Below, in pieces: positions 10,599 through 20,845 of a stretch of 64,000 bases of DNA. The notes under the pieces are model-generated. The model did no database searches. It was not told the origin of the DNA and saw only the letters and a program-made list of their open reading frames with translations. Origin of the DNA: Cylicocyclus nassatus (lineage: Eukaryota; Nematoda; Chromadorea; Rhabditida; Strongylidae). A program made the position numbers and the translations under genes. The stretch lies in assembly GCA_958299035.1 (NCBI GenBank), contig CATQJL010000316.1:42086025-42150024 (forward strand), given 5' to 3'. The first letter of the stretch is position 1. Every line of letters begins with the position of its first letter.

Positions 10599-11120
10599 TA
10601 AGACGGAAATTACAGAATATTCCTTGTGGGACTGGCGTTCAGATGCAATAGCATCATCAAGCTCAGGGATCCCAAATATGACGACGGAGTGACCCCGCTT
10701 CTCATCATCGAAAAGGCCCCTGGCGGCAGACTGTTTGACCAAAGTTAAAAATTGATTCAGAAGCGGCAAGGCCTCTGGGGCCTTGCCCTCTAAAATCGCA
10801 TGCAAACTGCTGAGAAGCGTACCTTCTTCATCACTCCCTGAAGCAGCGGAAGGCACGGAAGCTGTCAATGTCTCATGAGGCTGAGACATTTCCTTTCCTT
10901 TTTTGGGCCGGGTGATGCGGTGCTGCGAGACCATATCGAAGTCCAAAAAACACAGCCGCTCGGCACGAGTGCAGGCAGTTGAATGATGTATGGAGGGCCA
11001 GTATATGGAACTTATGTGAATGCTTGCATTTGCGGCACGAGCCGAAGGCAGGTCAGTCTCAAAGCAATAGCCCTTATGCAAGCCAACGCATGCATGAGCC
11101 CTGGTGTGTACAAGGGTGGC
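10599..11120 (-). pseudogene. LINE ORF1, N-terminal and central part
   Basis: Encodes a protein with EALPLLNQFLTLVKQSAARG, then RGHSVVIFGIPELDDAIASE, a sequence typical of the start of the RRM-like domain in nematode LINE ORF1. It runs to SVISV at the MITE junction. Sequence from about 10647 outward is duplicated, inverted, at 20846-21322. Confidence 0.75.
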
Positions 11121-11139
11121 AGGCATGAGAGTTTCGAAG

Positions 11140-11580
11140 AATTTTGAGAAGGTTCAAAAGGAGATACTAGGGGGGGGGAGTAGGGATGACTAGATGCTGA
11201 TTGAAATCATGGGAGATGACCACTCGAAGGAAGGGCAAAAAGCGTCTTTTTGGCGCTGCCAGAGGAAGTTAAGCATAGGGGTTTGAAAGCGTAACTGAAG
11301 CGTTGAGGGTACTAGTGACTAATGACTCAGCCAGGGAGGCTAAGAGCACTTGCAGAGCTAAGACAGTTGAGCCCAAAGTGTGGCGGAATTTTGAGTTGTA
11401 CTGGAGAGGCTGGGCAGGCAAGCCAATCTTACCGCTACGGTAGGGGAGAGGTCGTTCGAGTACACGCAGATCTTGATGGACAACTTGAGTGGATGGCCAG
11501 AACATACACAGCTACTTAGCGCGATTCACAAGGTAGAGCCGTAGGAGGCTTATAACACGGTGAAGCAGCTAGCGCTAAGC
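11140..11580 (+). pseudogene. gypsy Gag core
   Basis: Shifted frames give an LIEIMGDD-like stretch, the sequence ALPEEVKHRGLKA, GRLRALAELRQLSPK (in frame from 11322) and LDGQLEWMARTYTAT. This is the helical capsid-like Gag region of nematode gypsy elements. There are at least three frame breaks. The inverted copy at 20450-20840 has the same breaks with small differences. Confidence 0.55.
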
Positions 11581-11855
11581 ATTCAGCAATGGAAAGAGAT
11601 TTTTGGGGCCCGTGAGGCTGCAAGCAACGATCTCAATTGGAAGCAAAGATACCGATGCTGTGAGCGCGGGGGTGAAGAACTCAACGCGGAAGAAAAGAAA
11701 CGGATAGTTACTGGGACGAGCAGATAGAGTCGAACACTTGCAAGCACAGAAGAAGGAGAAAGGAAAGGGCAAACGTTTCCAGTGAAAAGCCTATACCGCT
11801 AGAAAAGCCCTATGCTGAAAGACTAGGTGGAAAAACAGGCACTGACCAGAGAAAA

Positions 11856-11897
11856 TGCTTTAATTGTAGAAGGTATGAACACCTTGGAACAGACTGT
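11856..11897 (+). pseudogene. Gag CCHC zinc knuckle
   Basis: Encodes CFNCRRYEHLGTDC, an exact C-X2-C-X4-H-X4-C nucleic-acid-binding knuckle at the end of Gag. It lies about 200 bp upstream of the protease motif, as expected in gypsy elements. In the inverted copy it lies at about 20070-20112. Confidence 0.85.
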
Positions 11898-12059
11898 CCG
11901 TACAGACGCATCCAAGTGAATCAGATCAAAAGGATTAAAGGACTCCAAAAGGGCGAAAAAAAGATAAGTTGATTGCTATGATGGGCAGGGAGACAATCTT
12001 GAGACCCAAGGACTATGAGGGGGATAAATGCTCATGGATAGGAAGAAATGCGCAATTCA

Positions 12060-12199
12060 AATAAGCCTGCTGAACCTTCAGGCTTCCACTACATTAGACA
12101 CCGGGTATATGATAAGCATCATCCCTGTAGAGTTGTTGGCACGCGCGAAGGAAGCACGCGCTGCAACATAAACGTCTTGGAGGTGATCCCGGAGAGAGA

Positions 12200-12235
<36 letters not shown>

Positions 12236-12690
12236 TGGTTCCAGTATACGACACTTCGGCTAACAAGATGAAATTCTTTGGGCAGTCAAGATCCCAGTGC
12301 AGCTGGAAGGGGGAAGGAAAAGCTTAGTGGCTTTCCACATATCGGATGTCAAGGACGATGATATATTGATATGCACCAACGCATTAGCAGCTTTGAAAGT
12401 CGACATCATGCGTAGAACAGAGGACACGCAACAGAAAAGGTATGACGGCAAAAGGGAAGTGGTAACAAAGCGGGTGTATATTTATCTACATAACTCAATA
12501 CTTGTGCCGGCGCGATGTGAAAGAGGTAGTGGACTAGAAGAAAGAGTTATGTGGCCGACCAGGGAGGGCCTACCCGCCGGGGTGTTTACAGTGAAGAATC
12601 AGGATGTGGACATTCTTGTCATGAACACTTTGGAGAAGCCAATGGTTTACAAAGAAGGAGAGGAGCTAGGACAATGGAGCACAGAATAGT
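12060..12690 (+). pseudogene. gypsy aspartic protease and linker
   Basis: TLDTGYMISIIPVELLARA contains the retropepsin D-T-G active-site triad (12097-12105) followed by the hydrophobic strand. The segment then crosses a (GA)n tract that breaks the frame (12190-12236). The following open frame (12297-12689) encodes the VAFHISDVKDDDILICTNAL region that follows the protease in these elements. Confidence 0.75.
12188..12236. repeat. (GA)n microsatellite inside pol
   Basis: GA dinucleotide run within the protease-RT linker. The inverted copy has a slightly shorter CT run at 19738-19778. The length difference is the normal behaviour of a microsatellite and helps distinguish the two copies. Confidence 0.9.
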
Positions 12691-12709
12691 GGAAAACTAA
12701 TGGGAAGAA

Positions 12710-13750
12710 ATGAATCCACTGATGATGAGCAGTGAGATACCATACCTGGATAGGGAGGAACGCTGTAACATCCTGTATACACAGCTGAGGGAAGATTCCA
12801 AGGTAAAGCAGCTGGGTGGGGACCTACAGTTGGTGGACGAATTCGAAGAGGCATTTGCTGTGTTCGATACTGAGTTGACGGGAACAGATAAAGCAGAGAT
12901 GTCTATTAAAACTGGTTATGCTGAAGCAATAAAGCTGAAAACTAGACCCATGCCGCTGGGGATTCGCGAAAAGCTGAAGGAGCATCTAGAAGATAGAATC
13001 AAAAGATTATAGAAAAAAGTAGTTTAGCCTGGGCACCCGACAGTGCTGGTGGAGAAGAAGGAAGATAGCCTGAGGCTATGTGTGGACTACCGGGAGTTGA
13101 ACAAGCCAATCAAAAACTAAATTCATACCTGTTGCCTACGAGTGACGCAGTACTACAGATCCTTGCAGGAAAAAAGTTCTTCTCCACGCTGGATCTGTGT
13201 TTGGGTTATTGGCAGATACCGTTGGCAAAAAAAGCAAGGGAGAAGTCGGCATTTACGACGACAGAAAGCCTGTTTCAGTTTAGGTTAACTCCTTTTGGTT
13301 TGAGTACAAGAACTGCGGTGTTCCAGCGCCTCATGGACTCAGTACTACGGGATGTACTGGGAGGCGAACTTTTCTGTTACATCGACGACATAATCATATG
13401 CACAGACACCCGAGAAAGGCATCTGGAGCTACTAAGTAAGATATTCAAAGTTTGCAAGAAGCGCGACTGAAGTTGAAAGCGAAAAAGTGAGTTTTGTTGC
13501 AAAGAAAAGTGGCGTTTTTAGGGTCTATGTGAAGGACTGCACATAGACCCCAAAAAGGTAGAAGCAATCGAGAGGTATGCGGTGCCGAAAAGTTCCAAAG
13601 AGCTGGAAACATTTTTCGGCATGGCATCATACTACAGCAAATTCTGCCTTGGATTCTTGAAAGTTGTGGGGAGCTTATTTGTGTTGTCCTCGCCCAAAAC
13701 TGTGTGGAAATGGGAGGTAGAGCATAAAGAAGCATTTTCTAAGCTGAAGA
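12710..13750 (+). pseudogene. gypsy reverse transcriptase
   Basis: The reading passes through three frames: pre-RT linker (12710-13012), LVEKKEDSLRLCVDYRELNK (about 13050-13105), KFFSTLDLCLGYWQIPL (about 13170-13230), FRLTPFGL, and FCYIDDIIIC with the catalytic YIDD at 13378-13389. KSSKELETFFGMASYYSKFC (from about 13585) is the thumb/connection. Stops after KKRD (13470) and a shift near 13115 make it non-functional. The polymerase would have copied element RNA in the cytoplasm. Confidence 0.85.
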
Positions 13751-13755
13751 AAATG

Positions 13756-14268
13756 GGGAACGGAACATATCTATTCGAACGATTTGCTGCCATAACCATA
13801 GGAGCCATGAGATGTCAGCAGCGCTAATTAGCGCCTTATGTAAAACTGATCTCTACGCACAAAAAGCCCCGTACTCATCCAACAGCGCATGAACCCCTAT
13901 TAAAACTCCAGTATCGATATATGCCCGGTGAAGGTGAAAGGTGGTAACTAAGGGTTCTCTAAGATGCTATTCCCAAATAGCATCTCTGTTCAATTCGCCA
14001 AATCTGCATACTTTCTTTTATGTAATCCCTACAATAAATTTCATTGTAAACTTGGAAGAACTGGAAAAGAAACGAAAAAAATTTGCTTTGATTAGGGCAA
14101 TTGGCTGAAGCCAAAATCCGTCAGATTATTATATTCCAAGATTGATACTGAAAATGACTCCGGACTGATCAGCTCTGCATACAATGCTAATTAGTGTTGC
14201 TGACAACTCATAATATCGAAGGTACAAAGCGGCAAGCCTTTTGGGGGGGGGGATAAGTTCCTTCACCC
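13756..14268. mobile_element. MULE-like MITE in pol (+ copy)
   Basis: Inserted between the RT connection and RNase H. The ends are related inverted repeats (GGGAACGGAACATATC and, reversed, GGGTGAAGGAACTTATC), with a stronger inner match around GTCAGCAGCGCTAATTAGCG. It is flanked by GAAGAAAATG and GAAGGAAATG; in the inverted gypsy copy both flanks are GAAGAAAATG. A 9-10-bp duplication points to a Mutator-like element. Removing it joins EHKEAFSKLKKM to MASAPVLMQPD. Confidence 0.7.
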
Positions 14269-14271
14269 GAA

Positions 14272-14480
14272 GGAAATGATGGCCTCTGCGCCTGTGTTGA
14301 TGCAACCGGATATTGAGAAAGCAAGGAAAAGATCCCGACCATTCTTGATATGCACAAATGCATCCACGGTAGGGTTAGGAGCGGTGCTGTGCCAAGAGGG
14401 AGACGACGGGCTAGTACACCCAGTCTACTTTGCCTCAAAAGGACTCAGCAAGGCAGAGGGACGATACTACATTATTGGGT
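14272..14480 (+). pseudogene. gypsy RNase H, first part
   Basis: Encodes ASAPVLMQPDIEKARKRSRP, then FLICTNASTVGLGAVLCQEG and VHPVYFASKGLSKAEGRYYI. This is the RNase H domain of Ty3/gypsy elements; the usual first catalytic Asp of the TDAS motif is replaced by Asn (TNAS). It is interrupted at RYYI by another small element and resumes at about 14958. Confidence 0.8.
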
Positions 14481-14957
14481 TGTTTCATACCGCCGCACTG
14501 ACTGCAGCGGAATGCAGCTAACCGCACTGACCGCAACGGCCGCACAATCGCTGCATCCTTTCGGGAAAGAGAAGACAGTTGTGAATACATCAAAACACCG
14601 CAATTTATGCCTAGAAATTTTGAGATTTTAACTACTCTTCTCAATTAAATTTTGGCGATTGTTTTTCTTTAGTATGCTCATATTTGTTCTGATTCCTTTT
14701 ATCATTGCACATACCTATTTTACTCGCGCTCGTGTTGTCTATTGGGCATATATTGTTTCAAAACTGTTTGAGCTACAACTATTTGTCCTCTCCACCTTCA
14801 CAAAAGAATGCAGCGATCTGTGCAGCCCCGTGGTCAGTGCGGTCAGTGGCAGTCTGCTGCAGTCTGCAGCAGTCTGCTGCAGTCAGGTGCGGTCAGTGCG
14901 GTCAGCTGCAGTCTGCTGCAGTCTGCTGCAATCAGTGCGGCAGTCTGAAACAACCCA
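14481..14957. mobile_element. small MITE with GGGTTGTTTCA termini
   Basis: Left GGGTTGTTTCATACCGCCG pairs with right GCGGCAGTCTGAAACAACCC, with a GCAGTC-rich interior containing several short tandem copies of GTCTGCTGCA and GTGCGGTCA. The gypsy reading RYYI resumes with TDWK and, in shifted frames, ALAIVFAVRRFHMF straight after it. The target duplication is short (ATT-like) and not exact. The inverted gypsy copy holds only the first about 45 bp of it. Confidence 0.6.
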
Positions 14958-15010
14958 TTGACTGGAAGCTTTAGCCATAGTTTTCGCGGTGAGACGCTTC
15001 CACATGTTTA

Positions 15011-15557
15011 CGGGGTGGCCGGTAAGTATGGGCGTCACAACATGTAATGTCTCTTTCTTCTAGAATATTTTATCATGGCGGCTTATGCCTGTAGCTTATG
15101 GACACTCCCTATATTAAGATAAGTGAAAATCACGCGAATTGAGGTCTTCTGACGCAAACGGGACTCCTGAGTCTACTTTCTCTTGAGAGACGCTGCGGCG
15201 CGTTCAACTGACACCATATTTGTATAGCGTATCTTATTTTGGAAAGGGAACTTTTTGCTGTTACGGCACTCTGTTATTCCTCGGACTGTAGTCTACAAAA
15301 ACTTAGGTTCGAATCTATTTAAATAATAATCGTCTTTAAACGAATTCGCAATGGGTACATTCTTCAATATCATTTTTGACTCATCAATTTCAAGGTAAGC
15401 TGCTGAAGTCTGTATGCATGTGCAAAACCCAGTCTTGCAGGAGCAATACGTTATGATGCCTCTGTCTTTGGCATGCAAAAATTATCTTACAGAATTATGT
15501 CTGCTGTGAAAAATCATTAAACGAAAAGTATGACGCCCATACTTTTCGGCCACCCTG
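15011..15557. mobile_element. mariner-like MITE in pol
   Basis: Flanked by TA on both sides. The ends are GGGGTGGCCGGTAAGTATGG and, reversed, AGGGTGGCCGAAAAGTATGG, continuing GCGTCA. The TA duplication and terminal GGTGGCCGAAAAGTAT are typical of Tc1/mariner-derived elements. No transposase was recognised inside. Excision restores the RNase H sequence (HMF to YGLPTIV). Confidence 0.75.
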
Positions 15558-16100
15558 TATGTATGGGCTTCCCACCATAGTTCTGACAGGTCACCAGCCT
15601 TTGACAGCGCTTTCAATAGAAGCAACGTATCTGCAAGGGTGTTACGATGGTCACTGGAAATGAAAAGGTATTTTGGTGATGATGTAAAAGCTAAGAGACG
15701 AACGTGGTAGCGGATGCATTGAGTAGAGGTTCTATCGAGAGTAGTGTCTGGGAAACTCGGGAGGCAGGAGAAGCAGTAGAGAGCAGGGTAGAAAGAGAAC
15801 GGAAAAGTAGATGGTTCAAGCAGTTAGAAAAGATGAAGTTTTTGGCCCAATTATCATTTTGTTGGAAAAGGGAGAGTTGAAAACTGGTGAACGTACCAGG
15901 ATTACGGTATCCCAATCGAATAGCCGATCTTGAGACTGAAAATGGGGAACTAAAGGTGTAAAGGAAAAAGGAAATCTAGTTATGGTAGTGCCAAAAAGCG
16001 AGAGGTACGAAGTATTTCACGAAGCGCATGCAGGAAGCTTTTCCGGACACTTTAGCGCGCATTAGCTGTGGAATCGGTTTGAGGCAATTGACAAAAATAT
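15558..16100 (+). pseudogene. gypsy RNase H end, linker and integrase HHCC finger
   Basis: Shifted frames give GLPTIVLTGHQPLTAL (about 15562-15610), a VVADALSRG-like end of RNase H (about 15704-15730), and VVPKSERYEVFHEAHAGSFS followed by GHF (about 15983-16050), the H-H half of the integrase zinc finger. After RFEAIDKNI the sequence jumps into Helitron DNA. The same CAATTGACAAAAATAT lies further downstream in the integrase of the inverted copy, so an internal deletion removed the catalytic core here. Confidence 0.75.
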
Positions 16101-16260
16101 CGATCGATGACGAAAAGTAGCCTATGACACCCGCCGGGGCCCGAAGTGTATGTGTGCCAAGTTTGGTCCCGATCGGTTCAGAAATGGAATTTTCTATTCG
16201 GGACATACGTACAGACATACATACATACAGACAAACAGACATTCAGCTTTATATATAAGA
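16101..16260 (-). mobile_element. truncated Helitron, copy 3 (5' end only)
   Basis: Minus strand starts TCTTATATATAAAGCTGAAT next to host A, includes the GACA/CATA microsatellite and the GGTGTCATAGGCTACTTTTCG block, and breaks off at ATCGATCGATAT. It sits exactly at the turning point between the + and - gypsy copies. The junction shares ATAT with the gypsy text, which suggests microhomology at the rearrangement. Confidence 0.8.
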
Positions 16261-16867
16261 TAAGCGCTTCATTTCCCTCCTTGTTCTATCATTATATTAT
16301 ATTCTTTCACGCGCTCCTGTGCTTCTACTACAGCTTGCAGCAACTGCGCCCTGTGTCATTCATGTTTTCAACCATAGAGTACCAAGAGATACCTCCGCTT
16401 GGAATCACTGCTGACGGGAAATTAGGATCTCTGCCATGTAACCAAAGTATGAGCTTTCTCTTTGGCACTTTTCGGACTAAGATTATAAGCATCATAAAAA
16501 ATGGTAATTTTGCATCACATTCCACTGGCACCTTCAGACTTTTTCTCAGCATAACCAGTATAGTTCCGTTCTACCTTTCCGCTATTCCGTTCTCCCGTGG
16601 GTTATACCCCTTTGTAGTTACGTGCTTAAATTTTGTATTATTGTCATGTAATATTTTTGTCAATTGCCAATCACCTTATTCTCAAATTCTCGGCCCTTGT
16701 CGGACAGTAATGTTTTAGGCCATTTACATCCCTTTGTTATCCACCTTATGAATAAAACCTTTGCTATCGTTTCAGCCGTTTTGTTCGGAACCGGGTATGC
16801 TGCTGCATACTTTGAGACGAATGGCTTCAGCGGTGGTCTCAGTGTCGTTTTAGGGTCGTGTACAAAG
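16261..16867 (-). pseudogene. gypsy integrase, catalytic core and C-terminus (- copy)
   Basis: Minus strand: KYAAAYPVPNKTAETIAKVL, then GCKWPKTLLSDKGREFENKV (second catalytic Asp in SDKG). After a one-base frame slip comes HVTTKGYNPRENGIAER, which supplies the D,D-35-E glutamate. It continues KLPFFMML and FLHGRDPNFPSAVIP-like text to about 16330. The N-terminal part lies across the gap. In its family this enzyme inserts cDNA into the host chromosome. Confidence 0.8.
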
Positions 16868-16892
16868 AGTACTCTGCGTTGATACCACTGCT
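16868..16892 (-). other. amplification adapter sequence at contig end (artefact)
   Basis: The last 25 bases before the gap are the reverse complement of the SMART-type oligo AAGCAGTGGTATCAACGCAG-AGTACT; only the terminal base is lost to the gap. This oligo is used in SMART cDNA amplification and, to my knowledge, in PacBio low-input genomic amplification kits. It is not biological sequence. Confidence 0.95.
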
Positions 16893-17392
16893 NNNNNNNN
16901 NNNNNNNNNNNNNNNNNNNNNNNNNNNNNNNNNNNNNNNNNNNNNNNNNNNNNNNNNNNNNNNNNNNNNNNNNNNNNNNNNNNNNNNNNNNNNNNNNNNN
17001 NNNNNNNNNNNNNNNNNNNNNNNNNNNNNNNNNNNNNNNNNNNNNNNNNNNNNNNNNNNNNNNNNNNNNNNNNNNNNNNNNNNNNNNNNNNNNNNNNNNN
17101 NNNNNNNNNNNNNNNNNNNNNNNNNNNNNNNNNNNNNNNNNNNNNNNNNNNNNNNNNNNNNNNNNNNNNNNNNNNNNNNNNNNNNNNNNNNNNNNNNNNN
17201 NNNNNNNNNNNNNNNNNNNNNNNNNNNNNNNNNNNNNNNNNNNNNNNNNNNNNNNNNNNNNNNNNNNNNNNNNNNNNNNNNNNNNNNNNNNNNNNNNNNN
17301 NNNNNNNNNNNNNNNNNNNNNNNNNNNNNNNNNNNNNNNNNNNNNNNNNNNNNNNNNNNNNNNNNNNNNNNNNNNNNNNNNNNNNNNNNNNN
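16893..17392. other. assembly gap, 500 N
   Basis: Exactly 500 N, the placeholder size used by several scaffolders, so the true distance is unknown. Both sides are integrase-coding parts of the minus-strand gypsy copy (finger on the right, catalytic core on the left). The missing piece may therefore be short. Confidence 0.98.
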
Positions 17393-17455
17393 AAGCACTG
17401 TTGATATTCTTTAATCCATTTACTCATGTTAATCAAAATGTTAGGCGAAAACATT
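17393..17455 (-). pseudogene. gypsy integrase, end of zinc-finger region (- copy)
   Basis: Encodes NILINMSKWIKEYQQC, the C-terminal part of the integrase finger just upstream of the core. It follows a deletion that removed the rest of RNase H in this copy. Confidence 0.65.
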
Positions 17456-20400
17456 GCTGCATTCCGCTGCAGTCAGTGCGGCAGTATGAAACAACCCAAT
17501 GATGTAGTATCGTCCCTCTGCCTTGCTGAGTCCTTTTGAGGCAAAGTAGACTGGGTGTACTAGCCCGTCGTCTCCCTCTTGACACAGCACCGCTCCTAAC
17601 CCTACCGTGGATGCGTTTGTGCATATCAAGAATGGTCGGGATCTTTTCCTTGCTTTCTCAATATCCGGTTGCATCAACACAGGCGCAGAGGCCATCATTT
17701 TCTTCGGGTGAAGGAACTTATCCCCCCCCCCAAAGGCTTGCCGCATTGTACCTTCGATATTATGAGTTGTCAGCAACACTAATTAGCATTGTATGCAGAG
17801 CTGATCAGTCCGGAGTCATTTTCAGTATCAATCTTGGAATATAATAATCTGACGGATTTTGGATTCAGCCAATTGCCCTAATCAAAGCAAATTTTTTTCG
17901 TTTCTTTTCCAGTTCTTCCAAGTTTACAATGAAATTTATTGTAGGGATTACATAAAAGAAAGTATGCAGTTTTGGCGAATTGAACAGAGATGCTATTTGG
18001 GAATAGCATCTTAGAGAACCCTTAGTTACCACCTTTCACCTTCACCGGGCATATATCGATACTGGAGTTTTAATAGGGGTTCATGCGCTGTTGGATGAGT
18101 ACGGGGCTTTTTGTGCGTAGAGATCAGTTTTACATAAGGCGCTAATTAGCGCTGCTGACATCTCATGGCTCCTATGGTTATGGCAGCAAATCGTTCGAAT
18201 AGATATGTTCCGTTCCCCATTTTCTTCAGCTTAGAAAATGCTTCTTTATGCTCTACCTCCCATTTCCGCACAGTTTTGGGCGAGGACAACACAAACAAGC
18301 TCCCCACAACTTTCAAGAATCCAAGGCAGAATTTGCTGTAGTATGATGCCATGCCGAAAAATGTTTCCAGCTCTTTGGAACTTTTCGGCACCGCATACCT
18401 CTCGATTGCTTCTACCTTCTTGGGGTCTATGTGCAGTCCTTCACATAGACCCTAAAAACGCCACTTTTCTTTGCAACAAAACTCACTTTTTCGCTTTCAA
18501 CTTCAGTCGCGCTTCTTGCAAACTTTGAATATCTTACTTAGTAGCTCCAGATGCCTTTCTCGGGTGTCTGTGCATATGATTATGTCGTCGATGTAACAGA
18601 AAAGTTCGCCTCCCAGTACATCCCGTAGTACTGAGTCCATGAGGCGCTGGAACACCGCAGTTCTTGTACTCAAACCAAAAGGAGTTAACCTAAACTGAAA
18701 CAGGCTTTCTGTCGTCGTAAATGCCGACTTCTCCCTTGCTTTTTTTGCCAACGGTATCTGCCAATAACCCAAACACAGATCCAGCGTGGAGAAGAACTTT
18801 TTTCCTGCAAGGATCTGTAGTACTGCGTCACTCGTAGGCAACAGGTATGAATTTAGTTTTTGATTGGCTTGTTCAACTCCCGGTAGTCCACACATAGCCT
18901 CAGGCTATCTTCCTTCTTCTCCACCAGCACTGTCGGGTGCCCAGGCTAAACTACTTTTTTCTATAATCTTTTGATTCTATCTTCTAGATGCTCCTTCAGC
19001 TTTTCGCGAATCCCCAGCGGCATGGGTCTAGTTTTCAGCTTTATTGGTTCAGCATAACCAGTTTTAATAGACATCTCTGCTTTATCTGTTCCCGTCAACT
19101 CAGTATCGAACACAGCAAATGCCTCTTCGAATTCGTCCACCAACTGTAGGTCCCCACCCAGCTGCTTTACCTTGGAATCTTCCCTCAGCTGTGTATACAG
19201 GATGTTACAGCGTTCCTCCCTATCCAGGTATGGTATCTCACTGCTCATCATCAGTGGATTCATTTCTTCCCACTTAGTTTTCCACTATTCTGTGCTCCAT
19301 TGTCCTAGCTCCTCTCCTTCTTTGTAAACCATTGGCTTCTCCAAAGTGTTCATGACAAGAATGTCCACATCCTGATTCTTCACTGTGAACACCCCGGCGG
19401 GTAGGCCCTCCCTGGTCGGCCACATAACTCTTTCTTCTAGTCCACTACCTCTTTCACATCGCGCCGGCACAAGTATTGAGTTATGTAGATAAATATACAC
19501 CCGCTTTGTTACCACTTCCCTTTTGCCGTCATACCTTTTCTGTTGCGTGTCCTCTGTTCTACGCATGATGTCGACTCTCAAAGCTGCTAATGCGTTGGTG
19601 CATATCAATATATCATCGTCCTTGACATCCGATATGTGGAAAGCCACTAAGCTTTTCCTTCCCCCTTCCAGCTGCACTGGGATCTTGACTGCCCAAAGAA
19701 TTTCATCTTGTTAGCCGAAGTGTCGTATACTGGAACCATCTCTCTCTCTTTCTCTCTCTCTCTCCCTCTCTTTCTCCGGGATCACCTCCAAGACGTTTAT
19801 GTTGCAGCGCGTGCTTCCTTCGCGCGTGCCAACAACTCTACAGGGATGATGCTTATCATATACCCGGTGTCTAATGTAGTGGAAGCCTGAAGGTTCAGCA
19901 GGCTTATTTGAATTGCGCATTTCTTCCTATCCATGAGCATTTATCCCCCTCATAGTCCTTGGGTCTCAAGATTGTCTCCCTGCCCATCATAGCAATCAAC
20001 TTATCTTTTTTTCGCCCTTTTGGAGTCCTTTAATCCTTTTGATCTGATTCACTTGGATGCGTCTGTACGGACAGTCTGTTCCAATGTGTTCATACCTTCT
20101 ACAATTAAAGCATTTTCTCTGGTCAGTGCCTGTTTTTCCACCTAGTCTTTCAGCATAGGGCTTTTCTAGCGGTATAGGCTTTTCACAGGAAACGTTTGCC
20201 CTTTCCTTTCTCCTTCTTCTGTGCTTGCAAGTGTTCGACTCTATCTGCTCGTCCCAGTAACTATCCGTTTCTTTTCTTTCGCGTTGAGTTCTTCACCCCC
20301 GCGCTCACAGCATCGGTATCTTTGCTTCCACTTGAGATCGTTGCTTGCAGCCTCACGGGCCCCAAAAATCTCTTTCCATTGCTGAATGCTTAGCGCTAGC

Positions 20401-20845
20401 TGCTTCACCGTGTTATAAGCCTCCTACGGCTCTACCTTGTGAATCGCGCTAAGTAGCTGTGTATGTTCTGGCCATCCACTCAAGTTGTCCATCAAGATCT
20501 GCGTGTACTCGAACGACCTCTCCCCTACCGTAGCGGTAAGATTGGCTTGCCTGCCCAGCCTCTCCAGTACAACTCAAAATTCCGCCACACTTTGGGCTCA
20601 ACTGTCTTAGCTCTGCAAGTGCTCTTAGCCTCCCTGCTGCTGAGTCATTAGTCACTAGTACCCTCAACGCTTCAGTTACGCTTTCAAACCTCTATGCTTA
20701 ACTTCCTCTGGCAGCGCCAAAAAGACCCTTTTTGTCCTTCCTTCGAGTGGTCATCTCCCATGATTTCAATCAGCATCTAGTCATCCCTACTCCCCCCCCC
20801 CTAGTATCTCCTTTTGAACCTTCTCAAAATTCTTCGAAACTCTCA
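17456..20845 (-). mobile_element. gypsy/Ty3-type element, - copy (gag to RNase H)
   Basis: The same domains as the + copy in reverse: RNase H (about 17500-17700), RT (18230-18930, YIDD at about 18584-18595), linker (18961-19677), protease (about 19790-19890), CCHC (about 20070-20112) and Gag (20450-20840). The integrase part lies at 16261-16867 and 17393-17455. It carries the same frame breaks as the + copy. Confidence 0.85.
17706..18217. mobile_element. MULE-like MITE in pol (- copy)
   Basis: Inverted counterpart of 13756-14268. Here the flanking duplication is perfect (CATTTTCTTC at 17696-17705 and 18218-18227), so this copy defines the boundaries best. Confidence 0.75.

Larger units (their letters stand above)
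6073..11120 (-). mobile_element. non-LTR retrotransposon (CR1/Jockey-like LINE), nearly full length, interrupted
   Basis: Read from right to left: ORF1 (about 11120 to 10599, continued 9184 to about 8930), ORF2 endonuclease (about 8906-8450), reverse transcriptase (about 7900-6300), and a 3' tail of (TAAA)n units at 6073-6092. ORF1 is split by a foldback MITE at 9185-10598; on either side the reading runs SVISV / L / DKLDIEARPTEIFRLGKPGG, so removal of the MITE and one TTA restores the frame. ORF2 has many frameshifts and stops, so the element is dead. The exact clade needs a tree; the 3' tail and C-terminus match the fragments at 24001 and 33671. Confidence 0.8.
10647..14518 (+). repeat. arm A of a 3.87-kb inverted repeat (partner 17456-21322)
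   Basis: This block holds the LINE 5' piece plus most of the gypsy gag-pol. It reappears in reverse complement at 17456-21322 with very few substitutions (for example AALKVD/AALRVD and EAIKLK/EPIKLK). Both arms share the LINE/gypsy junction and the MITE in pol, so they descend from one already-nested locus rather than from two retrotranspositions. Confidence 0.85.
11121..16100 (+). mobile_element. gypsy/Ty3-type LTR retrotransposon, decayed, + copy
   Basis: Domains occur in gypsy order on +: Gag core (about 11140-11580), CCHC knuckle (11856-11897), protease DTG (12097-12105), RT (about 13030-13750), RNase H (about 14279-14480, resuming 14958-15010 and 15560-15740) and integrase zinc finger (about 15979-16065). 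Many frameshifts and stops, plus three small DNA elements inside pol, show that it is long dead. After the integrase finger most of the catalytic core is missing: the text jumps to CAATTGACAAAAATAT and then a Helitron fragment. It probably began near 5200 before the LINE insertion. Confidence 0.85.

Noticed and set aside
12048..12263. Protein with an (RE)n run at the GA microsatellite
   Set aside because: The run is a microsatellite inside a broken protease-RT linker of the gypsy element.
16660..17454. Long open frames running through the N gap
   Set aside because: The frame is open only because N codons are not stops. The real content is two separated integrase fragments.
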